A stretch of 5,061 nt of DNA from Ignavibacteriota bacterium. GTDB taxonomy: Bacteria > Bacteroidota > Ignavibacteria > Tepidaquicellales > Tepidaquicellaceae. The stretch lies in the NCBI GenBank assembly GCA_003135995.1, contig PNBM01000103.1, positions 5,624 to 10,684 on the forward strand. Direction: 5' to 3'. The notes under the pieces were generated by a model. The model was not told the origin of the DNA, did no database searches, and worked only from the letters and a program-made list of their open reading frames with translations. Shown piece by piece: positions 4,079 to 5,061 of this stretch. The position numbers were made by a program, and so were the translations under genes. Position 1 is the stretch's first letter. Every line of letters starts with the position of its first letter.

Positions 4079-5061
4079 ATGAAAACATTTTATTTTTACT
4101 CAATAATAATATCCGTTTTGTTAATGAACGTTTGTTCATACTCTCAATGGAATCGGACAACTCTGTCCGGTGGTGTTGTATATACGTTATCAATAAAGGA
4201 TAACGGAATGATTTATGCCGGAACCTGTTCGGGAGTATATTATACCGATGATATCGCACACAGCTGGCATAAAGGAAGTGAAATTCTCGATTCGAAAAAT
4301 ATCATTTCGATAGCATTCATGGATGCATTAATTTTCACTTTAGATAACCAGGGTTCGGTTTATCAATCTAATGATAACGGATTAAATTGGAATTTTATTT
4401 CAAGTAATCCGGGCGCACATTTAATTTCAATAAATAATTCAGAGATTTATTGCGCTTCAAGCCGAAATTCAACGAACGGCAGTTTGTCACGTTCAACCGA
4501 TGGCGGATTAACCTGGCTTTCTATGAATTTAAATAATAATCTATCTATAAATGATTTATTGTTTTCCGATAAATATTTATTCGCCGGAGGTGAAAATGGA
4601 GTTTACAGAACATCTGATAATGGATTGAACTGGGAACATATGGCAAATGGATTTTGTAATGATGTTAACGTTTATTCTCTGAAATCTGATTCCGAAAACT
4701 TATATGCAGGCACAAAAAATGGCGTTTACCGTTCAACGAACAAAGGAGAAAGCTGGTTTCCGATAAATAACGGAATCAGTACAAAACAGCCATTCTATTC
4801 TTTAGAAAATAATAATGGAGTATTATTCGCTACTGAATATGCTATAGGTGTTTATAATTCTACCAATAACGGACAGAGCTGGGAGCCATGTAATTCCGGA
4901 TTGAAAGATAACCTCATTTATAAATTAATTTCATTTAAAAATAATCTTATTGCTTGTTCTCAAGGCGGCGGTGTATATGTAACAATTGATTCAGGTAAAA
5001 CCTGGAGTCAAATGAATGCCGAACTATATCCGCATATTGTATATACAATGTATGATAACGC
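4079..5061 (+). CDS. Secreted Asp-box (BNR-like) beta-propeller protein, 3' end cut by window edge
   Basis: The gene starts at ATG 4079-4081 and is open for 327 codons to the window edge. A signal peptide (MKTFYFYSIIISVLLMNVCSYSQW) probably cleaves after Ser22. Cys19 follows MNV, which is not a lipobox. The mature part consists of repeats of about 41 residues with the pattern (L/I)YAGT..GVYRS.D.G..W. Tryptophans end each unit at 63, 104, 146, 185, 226, 268 and 309. Asp-box loops are SNDNGLNW, STDGGLTW, TSDNGLNW, STNKGESW, STNNGQSW and TIDSGKTW; unit 1 (TDDIAHSW) is degenerate. Such repeats fold as four-stranded propeller blades in sialidase/sortilin-like proteins, but Asp boxes are structural and no catalytic residues are evident. 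A type IX secretion C-terminal tag is typical of comparable proteins in this group but would lie outside the window. Function is unknown; surface or secreted binding is inference. No Shine-Dalgarno is visible. Confidence 0.88.
   Translation, partial: MKTFYFYSIIISVLLMNVCSYSQWNRTTLSGGVVYTLSIKDNGMIYAGTCSGVYYTDDIAHSWHKGSEILDSKNIISIAFMDALIFTLDNQGSVYQSNDNGLNWNFISSNPGAHLISINNSEIYCASSRNSTNGSLSRSTDGGLTWLSMNLNNNLSINDLLFSDKYLFAGGENGVYRTSDNGLNWEHMANGFCNDVNVYSLKSDSENLYAGTKNGVYRSTNKGESWFPINNGISTKQPFYSLENNNGVLFATEYAIGVYNSTNNGQSWEPCNSGLKDNLIYKLISFKNNLIACSQGGGVYVTIDSGKTWSQMNAELYPHIVYTMYDN
4211..5005 (+). repeat. Seven degenerate ~41-codon tandem repeats inside the propeller gene
   Basis: The repeat-ending Trp codons are spaced 41, 42, 39, 41, 42 and 41 codons apart, starting with the codon at 4265-4267. 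Conservation is at the protein level (GVY, S/T-x-D/N-x-G-x-x-W), and the DNA copies have diverged. An eighth unit appears to begin at residues 320-327 (IVYTMYDN), which resembles residues 33-42 of the first unit (VVYTLSIKDN). Confidence 0.85.

Noticed and set aside
4127..4141. Possible lipoprotein Cys in the propeller signal peptide (Cys19), and similarly Cys11 in the TlpA-like protein
   Set aside because: The residues before Cys19 (MNV) do not fit the L-[AST]-[GA]-C lipobox. Cys11 of the TlpA-like protein is inside the hydrophobic core. Ordinary signal peptidase I sites after Ser22 and Ser18 fit better.
4026..4259. 77-codon minus-strand open frame
   Set aside because: It overlaps the signal peptide and first repeat of the propeller gene on the other strand. 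Its Lys/Ile/Asn-rich tail comes from the AT-rich upstream gap, with no ribosome-binding site or domain.

Overview
The window is AT-rich, free-living-type bacterial DNA with ordinary chromosomal gene content. I see no tRNA, rRNA, CRISPR array, insertion sequence, phage gene or attachment site. The best guess for the source is the Bacteroidota/Ignavibacteriota (FCB) side of the tree. Three things point that way: a DUF6526-type membrane protein, a TlpA-like thioredoxin with the lean Bacteroidota style of signal peptide, and a secreted Asp-box repeat protein of the kind abundant in that group. Shine-Dalgarno use is uneven. The gene at 1017 has a clear AGGAG, the gene at 1775 has a weaker AAGGAA at long spacing, and the other three visible starts have none. 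The taxonomic call is inference from gene families only.

Layout. Positions 1-833 (minus strand) hold a two-gene unit: a DUF6526-like membrane protein, then, 37 nt downstream, a VOC/glyoxalase-fold protein that runs off the left edge. Positions 834-1016 are a divergent promoter gap. Positions 1017-2257 (plus strand) hold two envelope-targeted thioredoxin-fold proteins: a membrane-anchored peroxiredoxin-like protein and an exported CxxC TlpA/ResA-like protein. They are separated by 164 nt containing two hairpins. Positions 2268-3683 (minus strand, convergent, 10 nt from the TlpA gene) encode a full-length PLP-dependent aromatic-amino-acid-decarboxylase-type enzyme. Positions 3684-4078 are a 395-nt divergent gap with several dyad structures but no gene. 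From 4079 to the right edge (plus strand) is the N-terminal part of a secreted beta-propeller-like protein with seven visible ~41-residue Asp-box repeats.

How they fit together. The two thioredoxin-fold proteins plausibly act in the same compartment: one has a single active-site-type Cys plus a distal C-terminal Cys, the other a classic Cys-x-x-Cys reductant site. A reductant/client pairing is reasonable but unproven. The decarboxylase, the VOC protein and the propeller show no obvious pathway link to them or to each other. Nothing here looks like a defence system or other clearly new multi-gene system. The most specific oddities are a Cys at a catalytic-loop position of the decarboxylase where the animal enzyme has Arg, and RNA-type hairpins in three places whose imperfect pairs are all G-U when read on the plus strand.
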